The notes under the pieces: generated by a model
The model's input: only the letters and a program-made list of their open reading frames with translations
Databases searched by the model: none
Told to the model about the DNA's origin: nothing
Program-made: the position numbers and the translations under genes
Source: Micromonospora sp. HM5-17
Lineage (GTDB): Bacteria > Actinomycetota > Actinomycetes > Mycobacteriales > Micromonosporaceae
DNA length: 64,000 nucleotides
NCBI RefSeq assembly: GCF_003762835.1
Contig: NZ_RJWA01000002.1
Location: forward strand, 620,001 to 684,000
Direction of reading: 5' to 3'
Shown: positions 15,199 to 24,253 of the stretch, piece by piece
Layout: each line of letters starts with the position of its first letter
Numbering within the stretch: the first letter of the stretch is position 1

Positions 15199-17895
15199 AT
15201 GGGGGTTCCCGTGCCGGTTCCGCGTCGTACCCTGCTGACGACCCTTCCGGCGGCGGCTCTGGTCGCCCTGACGCCGCCGCTGCGGGCGCGGGCGGCGTCC
15301 CCACCGGACCGGGCGTCCGGAGGACCGGCCCGGTCCGACGGGACGACGCTCGTCGACCCGGCCACCGCGCACGCCGCCGTCCGGGACAACATGGTCGCGG
15401 TCTTCGCCGGCACCGCCGAGGTCAACGCCCGGCCCGACGTCGCCGGCAAGCTCGCGGCGATCGAGACGACGGCGCGGACCCGGCTCGCCGCGCTGGACGG
15501 CGCCGGCCCGGGCGAACTCTTCCAGGGCGTTCCGCTCGGCACCAGCGACCCGAACCTGACCACGTCGTTCCAGTACCTCTACGAGATCGCACTCGCCACC
15601 CGGGTCCCCGGCGGGGCACTCGCCGGCGACACCGCCGTACGGCGTCGGGTCATCGACGGCCTCGCGTGGCTCTACGACCAGTACTACGGCGACCAGGACC
15701 GGGGCTACTACGGCAACTGGCACAACTGGGAGATCGGCATCTCCTGGCACGTCAGCCGGACCCTGGTGCTGCTGCACGCCGACCTCGCGGCGTACCGGCC
15801 GGACCTCACGCCGACCTACGTCGCCGCGATGGACGGCTACCTGCGCAACGGCCGGGACGGCGACGTGGACCTCGACTCGCGGTTCCACACCGGCGCCAAC
15901 CTGGTCGACATCACGACGAACCGGATCCTCCAGGGTGCGGTCCTCGGCGACGACGCCCGGATCAGCAAGGCCGTCGCGGACCAGCTGACGGTCTTCGCCA
16001 CCATCGACCCGTACCAGCTCCGGCACGGGGTCACCGATGGCTACTACGCCGACGGTTCCTTCATCCAGCACGCCTCGGTCGCCTACACCGGCTCGTACGG
16101 CCGCAATCTGCTCACCCGGGTCGTCCAGACCATCAAGATCCTTCAGGGGACCGGCTACCTGACCGGAGACGAACTGGTCAGGGTGGTGCAGGGCTGGGTC
16201 GCCAACGCCTTCGCCCCGCTCATCTTCGAGGGCTGGATGATGGAGATCGTCAAGGGTCGCGCGGTCTCCCGGACCACCACCGGGTACACCGACGTCGCCG
16301 CCGTGGTCGAGGCGGTGGTCGACCTCTCCGGGCACGCCGCCGACGCCGACGCCGCGGCCCTGCGCGGCTACGTCAAGTTCGTTCGGGAGAACTCCCGGGC
16401 CACGCTGAACCCGACCAGCTTCGTCTCTCCGGTCAGCATCGCCCGATACGCCGACATCCTCGCCGACTCCACCACCCCGGCCGCCGACCTCAATCCGCCC
16501 GCCCGGCACGCCGCGTTCAACGCGATGGACCGGACCGTGCACCACCGCCCCGGATACGCCTTCGCGCTGGCCCGCAACTCCCGCCGGATCAGCAAGTACG
16601 AGTACATGAACGGTGAGAACCTCCTGCCCTGGTTCCAGGGCGAGGGTGCCCACCATCTCTACCTCGCGGGCCAGGACCAGACCGAGGCGTACGGGGTGGA
16701 CTACTACACGGTCGTCTCGCCGTACCGGCTGGCCGGGGTGACCGCCCCGGTCGAGGAGCGGCGAAGCGTGCCCGAGCTGTACGGCACGCCCTGGTACGAC
16801 AACCCGGAGCGGGGCTTCACCTCCTCCTCGGAGTCGCAGAACACCTACGTCTACTTCCCACGCGGCAGCCACGACCACTCCGGCGGCGCCAGCCTCGGGG
16901 CGTACGGGACGGCGGGGTTCGTGCAGAGCGACGACGTGGCGTACCTCGCGAAGCGGGCGGGGCAGCTGCCCGATGACTTCGTGGCGTACCGCAACGCCAC
17001 CGCGACGAAGTCGTGGTTCATGTTCGACGACGAGATCGTGGTGCTCGCCGCGGGAGTCGGGGACGGCGCCGGGCGGGCGGTGACGACCACGGTGGACAGC
17101 CGGATCGCCCGACCGACGGACGCGATCACCGTGACCGGGCTCCTCCGGGACGGCCGCCCGTGGCCCGGCATGGTCGGCGGGAGCGCGAGCGGAACCCGGG
17201 ACACCGCACCCGGCAGCAGCGGACCCGGCGTCGCCGCCGCCGGCGGCGGGACCCGTGCCGGGCTGGCCTGGCTGCGGTACGCCAACGCCAGCCAGGGCAC
17301 CGCGGTCGGTTACGTCTTCCTGGCCGGGCCGGCGCCGACCGTCTCGCTCGACACGGTCACCCGGAGTCGTCGGGTGGTCCGGACCGCCAACCCCGACACC
17401 CCGGTGACCCGGCAGGTCTTCAGCGTCACCGTCGAACAGCCGGCCGGGGCGCCGCCCGCCGCGTTCGCGTACGCCCTGGTGCCGAACGCCACGGAGCAGC
17501 GGCTGCGGACGTACCGGAACGGGCCGCTGGAGGTCCTGGTCAACACCACCCGGATCCAGGCGGTCCGGCATGCCGGGCTGGGCATCCTCGCCGCCAACGT
17601 CTTCGCGCCGGGCCGGCACGACGTACCCGTCTCCGGCCGGACCCGCGGCCCGCGGCTCAGCATCGACGGACCGGCCTCGGTGCTGATCCGGACCGAACCG
17701 GACGGCGGACTGGCGATCGCGGTCGCCGACCCGACCACCCGGCGCGACACCGTCGCGGTCACCCTGCGCGGCCGGCGGCTGCGAACCGTCACGGCGGACC
17801 CGGAGGTACGGCTGCGCCGGGTTCCCGGCGGCACCCGGATCGAGGTCCGCACGTGGCACGCCTACGGCCGGAGCTTCACCGCCACCCTGCGCTGA
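15199..17895 (+). CDS. Secreted polysaccharide lyase family 8 enzyme
   Basis: An 898-residue protein of the hyaluronate/chondroitin/xanthan lyase family, which cleaves uronic-acid polysaccharides by beta-elimination outside the cell. The N-terminus has paired arginines followed by a hydrophobic stretch and an Ala-rich end (PRRTLLTTLPAAALVAL...ARAA), a likely Tat signal peptide. The alpha/alpha-toroid catalytic domain shows GNWHNWEIGI (Asn173), FHTGANLVD (Asn234), DGSFIQH (His291) and YTGSYG with Tyr300; the nine-residue His-Tyr spacing matches the catalytic pair of known PL8 enzymes. The C-terminal beta-sandwich domains follow from about residue 390. ATG 15199 is preferred; TTG at 15172 and GTG at 15211 are alternatives. 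The substrate cannot be told from sequence. Confidence 0.9.
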   Translation: MGVPVPVPRRTLLTTLPAAALVALTPPLRARAASPPDRASGGPARSDGTTLVDPATAHAAVRDNMVAVFAGTAEVNARPDVAGKLAAIETTARTRLAALDGAGPGELFQGVPLGTSDPNLTTSFQYLYEIALATRVPGGALAGDTAVRRRVIDGLAWLYDQYYGDQDRGYYGNWHNWEIGISWHVSRTLVLLHADLAAYRPDLTPTYVAAMDGYLRNGRDGDVDLDSRFHTGANLVDITTNRILQGAVLGDDARISKAVADQLTVFATIDPYQLRHGVTDGYYADGSFIQHASVAYTGSYGRNLLTRVVQTIKILQGTGYLTGDELVRVVQGWVANAFAPLIFEGWMMEIVKGRAVSRTTTGYTDVAAVVEAVVDLSGHAADADAAALRGYVKFVRENSRATLNPTSFVSPVSIARYADILADSTTPAADLNPPARHAAFNAMDRTVHHRPGYAFALARNSRRISKYEYMNGENLLPWFQGEGAHHLYLAGQDQTEAYGVDYYTVVSPYRLAGVTAPVEERRSVPELYGTPWYDNPERGFTSSSESQNTYVYFPRGSHDHSGGASLGAYGTAGFVQSDDVAYLAKRAGQLPDDFVAYRNATATKSWFMFDDEIVVLAAGVGDGAGRAVTTTVDSRIARPTDAITVTGLLRDGRPWPGMVGGSASGTRDTAPGSSGPGVAAAGGGTRAGLAWLRYANASQGTAVGYVFLAGPAPTVSLDTVTRSRRVVRTANPDTPVTRQVFSVTVEQPAGAPPAAFAYALVPNATEQRLRTYRNGPLEVLVNTTRIQAVRHAGLGILAANVFAPGRHDVPVSGRTRGPRLSIDGPASVLIRTEPDGGLAIAVADPTTRRDTVAVTLRGRRLRTVTADPEVRLRRVPGGTRIEVRTWHAYGRSFTATLR

Positions 17896-18105
17896 GGCTC
17901 CGGACGGCGGTTCTCCGCCGCGGACGAGGATTCGGCCGGAGGCGCGGCTCCCGATTCGGCAACGACTCGGCGAGCCCGCCGGCCGGTTCCCCGGTCGGGG
18001 CTCGTCACCACCGGCGTGCCCCGACGACCGGACGGGCGACGGGGCGGCACCCCGGCCTCCCTCAGCCGGCCGCGCCCGGCCGGGTGGTCCGGCCCTGTCC
18101 GACGT

Positions 18106-19155
18106 TCAGCTCGGTGAGGCTGATGCCGCCAGCAGCTCGCGGACCCGGGGGAGGACCCGCGTGGCGTACAGCTCGATGCTGCTCATCTGGTGTTCGTGCG
18201 GCAGGGTGCCGTTCGAGTACTTCAGCGAGAAGCGCTGGACCCCGAGGACCCGGATCGTCGCCGCGATCTTCCGGGCGACCGTCTCCGGGGAGCCGACGTG
18301 CCAGGAGCCCTCGGCGATGTTGGCGTCGAAGCGCTCCCGGGTCATCGGCCCCCAGCCTCGTTCGCGGCCGATCCGGTTGAACATCGTCCGTACGTGTGGC
18401 CACAGCAGGTCGGCCGCCTCCTGGTCGGTCTCGGCGACGAAGCCGGGCGCGTGCACCGCGACCGGGAGCGGATCCCGCCCGTACTCGGCCAGGGCGCGGT
18501 GGTACAGCTCGACGAGAGGCGCGAACCGGGCAGGGTCGCCGCCGATGACCGCCAGGACCAGCGGGAACCCGAGCCGGGCGGCCCGGACGACCGACTCCGG
18601 AGTGCCGCCGACCCCGATCCAGGTGGGGATCCGGCCCGACTCCGTCTTGGGATAGACGTGCTGCCGTTCCAGCGGGGCGCGGACGGTCCCCTGCCAGGTC
18701 ACCGGCTCCTCGGTGAGCAGCCGTGCCATCAGTTCGGCCTTCTCGTTGAAGAGCCGGTCGTAGTCGGCGAGGTCGTAGCCGAAGAGCGGGAACGACTCGA
18801 CGAACGAGCCACGGCCCAGGATGATCTCGGCGCGTCCCCGGGCGAGCGCGTCCAGGGTGGCGAACCGCTCGAAGACCCGTACCGGGTCGTCGGAGCTGAG
18901 CACGGTGACCGCGGTGCCGAGCCGGATCCGCTCGGTCCGGGCGGCGATGGCGGCGAGCACGATCTCCGGCGCCGAGACGGCGAAGTCGTCGCGGTGGTGC
19001 TCACCGAGCCCGAAGGCGTCGACGCCGAGCCGGTCCGCCAACACGGCCTGGTCGACCACGTTCCGGATCACCTGCCCGTACGGCAGCCTTCGCCCCGCCT
19101 CGTCGACGGTGACGTCGCCGAAGCTGTCCAGACCGAACTCCACCCGGGTCGCCAT
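18106..19155 (-). CDS. LLM-class flavin-dependent oxidoreductase
   Basis: A 349-residue luciferase-like monooxygenase family protein. Typical segments are DAFGLGEHHRDDFAVSAPE (residues 47-65), IRLGTAVTVLSSDDPVRVFE, GRAEIILGRGSF and the C-terminal VGSPETVARKI. It should have a TIM-barrel fold using FMNH2 or F420; the cofactor cannot be decided. The start at 19155 has AGGAGG six bases upstream (19162-19167), stronger than the ATG at 19173. It is convergent with the PL8 gene, and the 210-base gap between them holds no clear element. The physiological substrate is unknown. Confidence 0.88.
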   Translation of the reverse strand: MATRVEFGLDSFGDVTVDEAGRRLPYGQVIRNVVDQAVLADRLGVDAFGLGEHHRDDFAVSAPEIVLAAIAARTERIRLGTAVTVLSSDDPVRVFERFATLDALARGRAEIILGRGSFVESFPLFGYDLADYDRLFNEKAELMARLLTEEPVTWQGTVRAPLERQHVYPKTESGRIPTWIGVGGTPESVVRAARLGFPLVLAVIGGDPARFAPLVELYHRALAEYGRDPLPVAVHAPGFVAETDQEAADLLWPHVRTMFNRIGRERGWGPMTRERFDANIAEGSWHVGSPETVARKIAATIRVLGVQRFSLKYSNGTLPHEHQMSSIELYATRVLPRVRELLAASASPS

Positions 19156-19321
19156 CTCACTCCTCCTGGCCATTCGCGCCGGTCACACCGTACGCCCGGC
19201 ACCCTCCGGCCGGGTAACGGCGCAGCCGGCGATCGCATTCCCGCCCCGACCCCCCGGCATGGGCGGACGTCGGGCAGGCCCGGCGACCCGTCTCCTGCTC
19301 CGGCTATCCCCAGCCGGACCC

Positions 19322-19419
19322 GGCCTGGCGGCCCGGCGGCCCGGCAGCCTGGCGGCTTGGTGGCTTGGTGGCCCGGTGACCCGGCAGCCCGGCAGCCCGG
19401 CGGCCTGGCGGTCCGGGCT
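19322..19419. repeat. Degenerate 9-bp tandem repeat
   Basis: About eleven imperfect copies of a 9-base unit (GGCAGCCCG / GGCGGCCTG / GGTGGCTTG variants) run head to tail in the 495-base gap between the flavin oxidoreductase and the vWA protein gene. No gene is supported in that gap. The array ends about 230 bases before the vWA gene. Confidence 0.6.
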
Positions 19420-19650
19420 GGCCCGGGGCACCGTCCTGCGGGCGTGGGGGCCGGCGGGGTAGGCCCGCGGCTGCGGCGCCGGCCGGAGAATGGGTTGGCC
19501 CGTGGTCGGGGCGGGGCGCTAAGGTGACCCGGCCGGCCGCGGGACTCCGGTACGACTTCCGAAACCCGCCTCTGAAGCGACGCTTCGCAGTTCGTGCCCC
19601 CATTCCTCCGCCGGCACCGAGGACCGCGTCGGGGGAGGTCGACGGTCGTC

Positions 19651-21264
19651 ATGTCACGGTCTGACCAGATCGCCTGCGAGGACGTCGTCATGTTCGTCAA
19701 CGCGGCCATCACGTCGACCGGGCAGCGCGAGTTCCGGGCCGACGCCGCCGAGCAGCGCATGTCGTTGGGCTTCCTGCACGAGTATGTCCTCGGCAACTAC
19801 CGCGATCTCTACGCGGCCACGCTCGCGTTGGAGATCAACCACTTCAACGCGGCCCTGGTGGTGACGAACCTGCTGCGTACGGCGCACCTGGCCAGCCCGG
19901 CCCAGCGGGCGGTCGAGGGGCGCCTGATCGCGGCGCGGCTACGGTTCCTGCCGCCGCAGCGGGTCTACCGGGTGATCCGTGAGCTGCGCCGGCTCGGCGT
20001 GAACAACCGGCGGACCCGGGCGATCATCCGGGACTGGGTGGCCGGCCGACCGGACCTGCCGTTCGACGCCGTCAAGTACCGCCGGTCGCTCTCCGTCGCG
20101 GCCCGGCACGCGCACCTGGCGCTGCCCGGCGAGGTGGGGACGTTCCTGTTCGACTGGCGCCGCGCGAGGCGCTACACGACCCCGATCCTGGAGACGTGGC
20201 GCCGGGCGCACTTCGACAAGCAGGCGCTCTTCGCCCTGCCGTACACCGTGGCCGAAGGACTCGCCGCCCACCACGGCATCGACCGGGGTCGGCTGTTGGC
20301 CCACAACGCCGCGTCGATGACGCGCGGCGAGCGGCTGCGGTTGCAGGAGTCGGCCCGCCGACTCGACGTCGACGACATCGTCACCGCAGACCTGGGCCGT
20401 ACGCCGCTCACCCGGCTCGCCCTCTACGTCCTGTCGCTGCCCCGTCCCGAGCGGGCGCGGCGGCGCGCCGAGCTGACCGAGGCGCTGCGCACCGCCACCC
20501 GGCGGGCCGTGGGCCGGCAGGCCGGCACCTGGGGCAGCGTGGTCGCCGTTCTCGACGACAGCTACTCGGCCGCCGGCTCGTCGGTCAAGCGCCGGAGACC
20601 GCTCGCGGTGGCGCTGGCGGCCCACTACCTGCTGGAGGCTCTCGCCACCGACTACACCGGACTCTGGCTGACCCATCGCGGCGATCCGCTGCTGGTCCAC
20701 CCGGTCGGCCCGACCAGGCTCGGCGAACGGCTCCTCGACGGGCTCGAACGGCGTCCCGACCGCCTCGTCGTCGTCTCCGACGGCTGGGACAACGATCCGC
20801 CGGGGCTGGCCGCCGAGGTGCTGCGGGTGTGGTTCGCCCGGCTCGACCCCGACCGGCGGACCTCGGTCGTGCACCTCAATCCGGTGTACGACAGTGACAC
20901 CTTCGAGGTGCGCCGGCTCGCCGCCACCGTGCCGACGGTGGGCGTCCGGGATGCCGAGGACCTGGCCGCCCTCGTCGAGCTGGCCCGCTTCGCCACCGGC
21001 ACCGCCACCTTCGCCGAGCTGCGTCGCCACCTCGACGACCGGGTCGCCCGCTTCCTCGCCGACGCCGCACAGAGCCCGGCGGACGCCGGCGCCGTCGGGA
21101 CCGCGGCGGGAACCGGCGCTGCCGGCACCGTGGCGGAAGCCGGTGCCGCCGGGACCGAGGTGGGAGCCGGCGCGGCGGTCGCGCAGGAGCCGGCACCGGC
21201 CACGCCGGCCGGGGAGGCGACGGGAGCCGAGGCAGGCGTGCCGTCCGCCGGAGCGTCGAGGTGA
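19651..21264 (+). CDS. Helical-repeat plus vWA domain protein (TROVE/Ro60-like layout)
   Basis: A 537-residue protein. Residues about 10-280 are alpha-helical with repeat-like units (YRDLYAATLALEINHFNAAL, RVYRVIRELRRLGVNNRRTR, KYRRSLSVAARHAHL). A von Willebrand A domain follows at about 295-450, with an apparently complete metal site: D302-x-S304-x-S306 in VLDDSYSAAGS and Asp377 in VVSDGWDND. This order, helical repeats followed by a MIDAS-bearing vWA domain, is that of Ro60/TROVE RNA-binding proteins, but the match is by layout and I cannot prove TROVE homology. The last 70 residues are an Ala/Gly/Glu-rich tail with recurring GAAGT-like units. ATG 19651 has GGGGAGG 12 bases upstream. It overlaps the next gene by four bases. 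Confidence 0.65.
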   Translation: MSRSDQIACEDVVMFVNAAITSTGQREFRADAAEQRMSLGFLHEYVLGNYRDLYAATLALEINHFNAALVVTNLLRTAHLASPAQRAVEGRLIAARLRFLPPQRVYRVIRELRRLGVNNRRTRAIIRDWVAGRPDLPFDAVKYRRSLSVAARHAHLALPGEVGTFLFDWRRARRYTTPILETWRRAHFDKQALFALPYTVAEGLAAHHGIDRGRLLAHNAASMTRGERLRLQESARRLDVDDIVTADLGRTPLTRLALYVLSLPRPERARRRAELTEALRTATRRAVGRQAGTWGSVVAVLDDSYSAAGSSVKRRRPLAVALAAHYLLEALATDYTGLWLTHRGDPLLVHPVGPTRLGERLLDGLERRPDRLVVVSDGWDNDPPGLAAEVLRVWFARLDPDRRTSVVHLNPVYDSDTFEVRRLAATVPTVGVRDAEDLAALVELARFATGTATFAELRRHLDDRVARFLADAAQSPADAGAVGTAAGTGAAGTVAEAGAAGTEVGAGAAVAQEPAPATPAGEATGAEAGVPSAGASR

Positions 21265-22442
21265 CCGTGATCCGCAACGGGCTGAGCCTTGCCGGACTGA
21301 CCGCCGGACCGGGCCAGCGGTGGGGTGCCCTCCGGCTGGTGCCGCTGCTGCGTGACGAACCCATCACCGACCTGCGTCTGCACGCCCGGCTCTACGACCC
21401 GGACGACCCGACGCTCGTGGCCGTCGGGCCCCGCACCGCGTACGTCGCGTACGTCCCGCACGCGTTCGTGGCGAGCTGGACCCCGGGCGGCGGCCCGGTC
21501 GCGGCGTACGGCACCCAGCTGACCGACCCGGCCGACGCCCGGCTCCCGGGGATCGGGCTGCACTTCCGTCGTCGGATGGCCCGCCGAGAGGAGAAGAACC
21601 GGCTACGCTTCCTGCCGCTGCACCTGGCCATGGAGGGTTACCTCGCCCTCCACGTCGGCGGGCCGTCGATCGCCTGGCAGGAGTGGACTCGGCGGGCCGT
21701 GACCCGGGGCCTCTCGCCACGGGCCGAGGAGGCGTACACGGGTGCCGAGATCACCGGGCTCGCGGACGCGCTGCGGGTCTTCGAGATCCATCCCAACCAG
21801 TGCGGGATGCTGCTCTACGCCGCCGACGCCCTCGCCGCGGCCTTCGTCGTACCGCATCCCGACGACTACCGCGCCCTGCATCCGACGCTGCTGCTGGACC
21901 TCTACGGCGAACTGGTCCACCACTACGCCCACCTGTACCCGACGGTGGGCGAGTTCTCCACCCGGATCGACGCCGGACGGGTGGCCAGCGTTGCGGACCT
22001 GCGGGCCGAGCTGGTCCGGACGCGCGCCGCGTGGTCCGCGTTCCAGCTGGAGATGGCGGGCGGGCTGCTCGGGATGGAGCGGCTGACCAGCACGCTGGTG
22101 TACCGGATGGGCCGGTTCGCCCTCGCCCGCTTCCTGCCCGCCTTCGACCCCGACCGGGAGAACCACATCGGCGAAGCCATCGTCGACAACGCCGGGCGGC
22201 TGGCGTACCTGAAGACCTTCCGGCTCTCCGCGGCGCAGGCGCGCCGGGGGCACCTGCTCTCCCAGTTCGCCGCGCACGACTGGGACCTCGACGCCACCGC
22301 CACCGCCCTCGCGACCGACCGGCGGTCGCTCGCCCTGCGGCTCGACCGCGCCGGCTTCGGGCACCTGCTCCGCCCGGAGGTCATCGACGCGGCCCGCCGC
22401 GAGGCGCGCGAGCGCGGGCGTCGGGTGCGGCGCAACCGGTGA
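21261..22442 (+). CDS. ARPP-like protein coupled to the vWA protein
   Basis: A 393-residue protein whose GTG start overlaps the preceding stop (GTGA), so the two are translated together. The N-terminus (GLSLAGLTAGPGQRWGALRLVPLLRD) and the compact alpha/beta body resemble the ARPP group of domains (ADP-ribosylglycohydrolase/rhodanese-phosphatase-associated proteins) from predicted RNA-repair and conflict operons; this is recall of a family style, not a proven match. The C-terminal 60 residues (AAHDWDLDATATALATDRRSLALRLDRAGFGHLL) look like a Fis-type helix-turn-helix. No catalytic motif is evident. The tight coupling implies a joint function with the vWA protein. Confidence 0.55.
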   Translation: MTVIRNGLSLAGLTAGPGQRWGALRLVPLLRDEPITDLRLHARLYDPDDPTLVAVGPRTAYVAYVPHAFVASWTPGGGPVAAYGTQLTDPADARLPGIGLHFRRRMARREEKNRLRFLPLHLAMEGYLALHVGGPSIAWQEWTRRAVTRGLSPRAEEAYTGAEITGLADALRVFEIHPNQCGMLLYAADALAAAFVVPHPDDYRALHPTLLLDLYGELVHHYAHLYPTVGEFSTRIDAGRVASVADLRAELVRTRAAWSAFQLEMAGGLLGMERLTSTLVYRMGRFALARFLPAFDPDRENHIGEAIVDNAGRLAYLKTFRLSAAQARRGHLLSQFAAHDWDLDATATALATDRRSLALRLDRAGFGHLLRPEVIDAARREARERGRRVRRNR

Positions 22443-22518
22443 CCCGACGACACCGGTGCGGAGCGGACCCGGGAGGCGGTCAGCCGGTAGCCGTCGATTC
22501 GTCACCCGTGTGGGCTGG

Positions 22519-22578
22519 GGTGTAAGGAAGGGCCCCTTGTTATCGCTTTTGGTATAACAAGGGGCCCTTCCTTACACC
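22519..22578. terminator. 25-bp perfect hairpin, repeat-family copy 1
   Basis: GGTGTAAGGAAGGGCCCCTT (22519-22538, stem continuing to 22543) pairs perfectly with 22554-22578 around a 10-base loop. The right arm abuts the esterase stop codon. It lies between the converging ARPP-like gene and esterase gene. The AGGAAGGGCCCC core recurs at 23669-23680, so this is a member of a dispersed palindromic repeat as well as a likely two-way terminator. Confidence 0.75.
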
Positions 22579-23277
22579 TCAGCGGAGCAGCCACCGGAGT
22601 GCGGAGTCCACCGCCTCGGCGGGTACCTCGTGACCGCCGTCGAACTCCTCGTAGCGCACGTCGTAACCGAGCCGCCGCAGATGTGGAACGACGCGTCGGG
22701 CGCACGGGTCGATCGGTAGTACGGGGTCGGCCACACCGTGCGACACGTAGACCGGCGGCTGGCCGTGGGTCACCAGCGGCGCCGCGAAACCAGGGGAGAA
22801 GGCGACGACCCCGTCGAACAGGTCACCGTTGGTCAGGCCGAGCGAGAGGGCGTACGACGCGCCGTCGGAGAAGCCGCCGACCAGACATCGGTCCAGCGGG
22901 TGACTCTCGAATGTCTCCTCCAGGAGCCGGTCGATCCGGCGTACGTCGGGCCCGAAGCCGTCCAGGATCAGATCCCAGGTGCTCGCGGTCGACTTGGGCG
23001 CCACCAACAGCAGCCGTCGCTCGTCCGCCGCCGGAAGCAGCAGGTCCACCGCCTGCCGGGGAGTGCCACCAGCCCCGTGCAGCAGCAGTACGAGCCGGTA
23101 GGGCCGCCCGTCGGCGGGTGGCACGTAGCGCAGCGCGAGCAGCTCCCCGGTCGGCCCCTCCTGGGTCAGGAGGCCGGTCCGGGCGGGCGCGGAGACCGGA
23201 GGGTACGGCCGTACCGCCAGGCGGCCGTGGTGGGAGTTCTCCTCGGGCTGGAGGTGGGGAAGCGCGGGCTCCTGCAC
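22579..23277 (-). CDS. Phospholipase/carboxylesterase family alpha/beta hydrolase
   Basis: A 232-residue serine hydrolase. Visible are the oxyanion-hole segment LVLLLHGAGGTP (about residue 55), the nucleophile elbow GGFSDGASYALSLG (Gly-Phe-Ser-Asp-Gly), the acid region VSHGVADPVLPID and the terminal FDGGHEVP with the catalytic histidine. The layout fits small cytoplasmic carboxylesterases of the Abhydrolase_2 type. The GTG at 23277 is chosen for AAGGAA seven bases upstream; the frame further upstream is low complexity. The 387-base gap upstream (23278-23664) holds no gene; it contains two 15-base direct copies of CAGCAGTCGCAGCAG at 23460 and 23478. Confidence 0.85.
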   Translation of the reverse strand: MQEPALPHLQPEENSHHGRLAVRPYPPVSAPARTGLLTQEGPTGELLALRYVPPADGRPYRLVLLLHGAGGTPRQAVDLLLPAADERRLLLVAPKSTASTWDLILDGFGPDVRRIDRLLEETFESHPLDRCLVGGFSDGASYALSLGLTNGDLFDGVVAFSPGFAAPLVTHGQPPVYVSHGVADPVLPIDPCARRVVPHLRRLGYDVRYEEFDGGHEVPAEAVDSALRWLLR

Positions 23278-23664
23278 GATGGGTTCCTTCCGGCCGACCG
23301 ATCGCCGGCAGCTGACGGTCGGAACGGGGCTACCCCGGCCTCCGGTCGGATAACCCGCCCGTCCGACCTGGTCTGACCAGGAAGGAACCTGCGCTGGTGC
23401 ACGATCCGCCAGCGGTCGGGTGGGCTGTCGGCGCTGAAGTTCAGCAGCACCGGCGTGCTCAGCAGTCGCAGCAGCCACAGCAGTCGCAGCAGGTGCGGTC
23501 GTCGCGCCGGGGTGCACCGGCAGCGGTCCCCCCCGAATCGGGGAGACGGCTGACCCGATCGGGGAGCCGGGCCGTACCCCGGTGGGGACCGCGTGGCCGC
23601 GATCATCGGGCCGATGGTCCCGCCCGGGCCGTCAGCGACGGCCGGGCGGGACCGAGCGTCCGCG

Positions 23665-23719
23665 GGTTAGGAAGGGCCCCTTCCTATACCGAATCCGATA
23701 AGAGGGGGCCCTTCCTTCC
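23665..23719. repeat. Imperfect hairpin, repeat-family copy 2, overlapping the gluconokinase stop
   Basis: Arms 23665-23687 and 23697-23719 pair with a few mismatches and share the AGGAAGGGCCCC core with the copy at 22519. The left arm contains the stop codon (23684-23686) of the gluconokinase gene. The element therefore both ends the coding frame and probably the transcript. Confidence 0.65.
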
Positions 23720-24253
23720 CGCCAAGTTGAGGGCGCGGACCGCCGCCGCGACGAGCTCCTCGGGGGGCAACGAGACGTCGAGGGTGAGGACGTGCTCGTC
23801 TGGCTCGGGGAGTTCGAGGGTGGCGAGCTGCGAGTCGAGGAGACTCGCCGGCATGTAGTGCCCGGTTCGGCGCGTCATCCGCTCCCGGATCACCTCGGCG
23901 GGGCCGTGTAGCAGGACGAAGTCGAGCCGGGGTGGCCCCTGGCGGAGGACGTCGCGGTAGGCGCGCTTCAACGCCGAGCAGGCCAGCACGGTGGAGGTCC
24001 CCTCGGCGGCGCGGTCGGCCATCCAGGCGGCCAGGTCGCGCAGCCACGGCCAGCGGTGCGCGTCGTCGAGGGGTACGCCGGCGCGCATCAGCGCCACGTT
24101 GGCGGCGGGGTGGAAGTCGTCCGCCTCGGCGAAGGTCAGCCCGGTGGCCGTGGCGATCCCGCTGGCAACGGTGGTCTTGCCCGACCCGGACACCCCCATC
24201 ACGACGACGTGCCGGGTCGGGCGCGCGACGGCGGAGTCGCCGTCACCAGTCAT
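23684..24253 (-). CDS. gntK: Gluconokinase
   Basis: A 189-residue kinase phosphorylating D-gluconate to 6-phosphogluconate with ATP. The P-loop [11 protein letters not shown] lies at residues 20-30, followed by [24 protein letters not shown], the substrate-site segment of the GntK family, then [14 protein letters not shown] and [19 protein letters not shown]. The ATG at 24253 overlaps the end of the mannonate dehydratase gene by 11 bases, so translation is coupled. It is the last gene of the sugar-acid operon. The final residues ([11 protein letters not shown]) are encoded by the palindromic repeat at 23665-23719, so the native C-terminus has been replaced or extended by that element. Confidence 0.92.
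   Translation of the reverse strand: MTGDGDSAVARPTRHVVVMGVSGSGKTTVASGIATATGLTFAEADDFHPAANVALMRAGVPLDDAHRWPWLRDLAAWMADRAAEGTSTVLACSALKRAYRDVLRQGPPRLDFVLLHGPAEVIRERMTRRTGHYMPASLLDSQLATLELPEPDEHVLTLDVSLPPEELVAAAVRALNLAGRKGPLLSDSV

Noticed and set aside
15127-17859. 910-codon open frame on the minus strand
   Set aside because: It is the antisense of the PL8 lyase gene. High-GC sequence leaves long open frames opposite real genes; its translation is Gly/Arg/Val-rich and has no domain.
23460-23492. Two CAGCAGTCGCAGCAG copies considered as a CRISPR or leader-peptide signal
   Set aside because: Only two short copies 18 bases apart, no spacer-like pattern and no start codon placing the encoded Leu/Arg-rich stretch in a plausible leader peptide.
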